DNA of 64,000 nt from Bog-473 sp963817735 (GTDB taxonomy: Bacteria; Actinomycetota; Acidimicrobiia; Acidimicrobiales; RAAP-2): positions 248,001-312,000 of the forward strand of contig CAWFPP010000014.1 in NCBI GenBank assembly GCA_963817735.1, given 5' to 3'. Below are positions 63,954 through 64,000 of the stretch, piece by piece. The translations under genes and the position numbers were made by a program. Each line of letters begins with the position of its first letter. The stretch's first letter is position 1. The notes under the pieces were generated by a model. The model made no database searches and had not been told where the DNA came from. It saw only the letters and a list, made by a program, of their open reading frames with translations.

Positions 63954-64000
63954 ATGGTGGCCCTGACGCGGGTGACTCCATCCGGCACAGACACAGATAC
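63954..64000 (+). CDS. First codons of a gene leaving the window (identity unknown)
   Basis: An open frame from ATG 63954 (MVALTRVTPSGTDTDT) continues to the window edge. Another ATG at 63950 in a different frame is also open. In many actinobacteria secD-secF is followed by apt and relA, so a purine or (p)ppGpp gene is possible, but the 15 residues seen prove nothing. Confidence 0.35.
   Translation, partial: MVALTRVTPSGTDTD

Overview
The window looks like chromosomal DNA of a high-GC actinobacterium, most likely class Acidimicrobiia (Actinomycetota). The reasons are its base composition, frequent GTG/TTG starts, two luciferase-like (F420-type) oxidoreductases, a type II DAHP synthase, an mtrA-mtrB-lpqB-like cluster, RNase J beside dapA, a DUF222-HNH protein, and a secreted protein built of ASDGGIFSFG-type repeats. 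The taxonomic placement is inference. No rRNA, tRNA, CRISPR array, insertion sequence or prophage was found.

Layout. 0-7.1 kb: small stress and metabolic genes, type II DAHP synthase coupled to a secreted GH25-like repeat protein, an LLM oxidoreductase, nadD and rsfS. 7.1-11.5 kb (minus strand): response regulator, sensor kinase and GerMN lipoprotein in mtrAB-lpqB order, then an orphan Tat-exported solute-binding protein. 11.6-22.3 kb: xerC, rpsB-tsf-pyrH-frr-cdsA-dxr-rseP-ispG-proS, a translation, envelope and isoprenoid run. 22.3-34.3 kb: rimP-nusA-ylxR-infB-rbfA-truB-ribF-rpsO-pnp and an M16 peptidase, with an extended -10 promoter and an attenuator-like hairpin before rimP. 34.3-41.3 kb: dapB, a frameshifted TetR gene, rhomboid, TetR plus a diiron ferritin-like protein, dapA and rnj. 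41.3-51 kb: an accessory stretch with DUF1275, LLM, membrane, HNH, a frameshifted hydrolase, a decayed AurF-like gene and a large Ig-repeat surface protein. 51-64 kb: yebC-ruvC-ruvA-ruvB, an ABC exporter converging on a two-component system, then yajC-secD-secF and the first codons of another gene.

Themes. (1) At least fifteen genes have a TANNNT box ending 6-10 nt before the start codon, the geometry expected for leaderless or near-leaderless mRNAs; three of these boxes contain the TAG stop codon of the preceding gene. (2) Start/stop overlaps (ATGA, GTGA, TTGA) are very common, and one case, ylxR, appears to need an AUA start overlapping nusA's TAG. (3) Several frames (TetR, hydrolase, AurF-like, ruvC, a kinase tail) are broken by single-base indels; ruvC in particular raises the possibility of residual sequencing error. 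(4) The surface protein carries an 8-bp tandem duplication exactly inside its signal-peptide coding region, putting a well-formed start out of frame.
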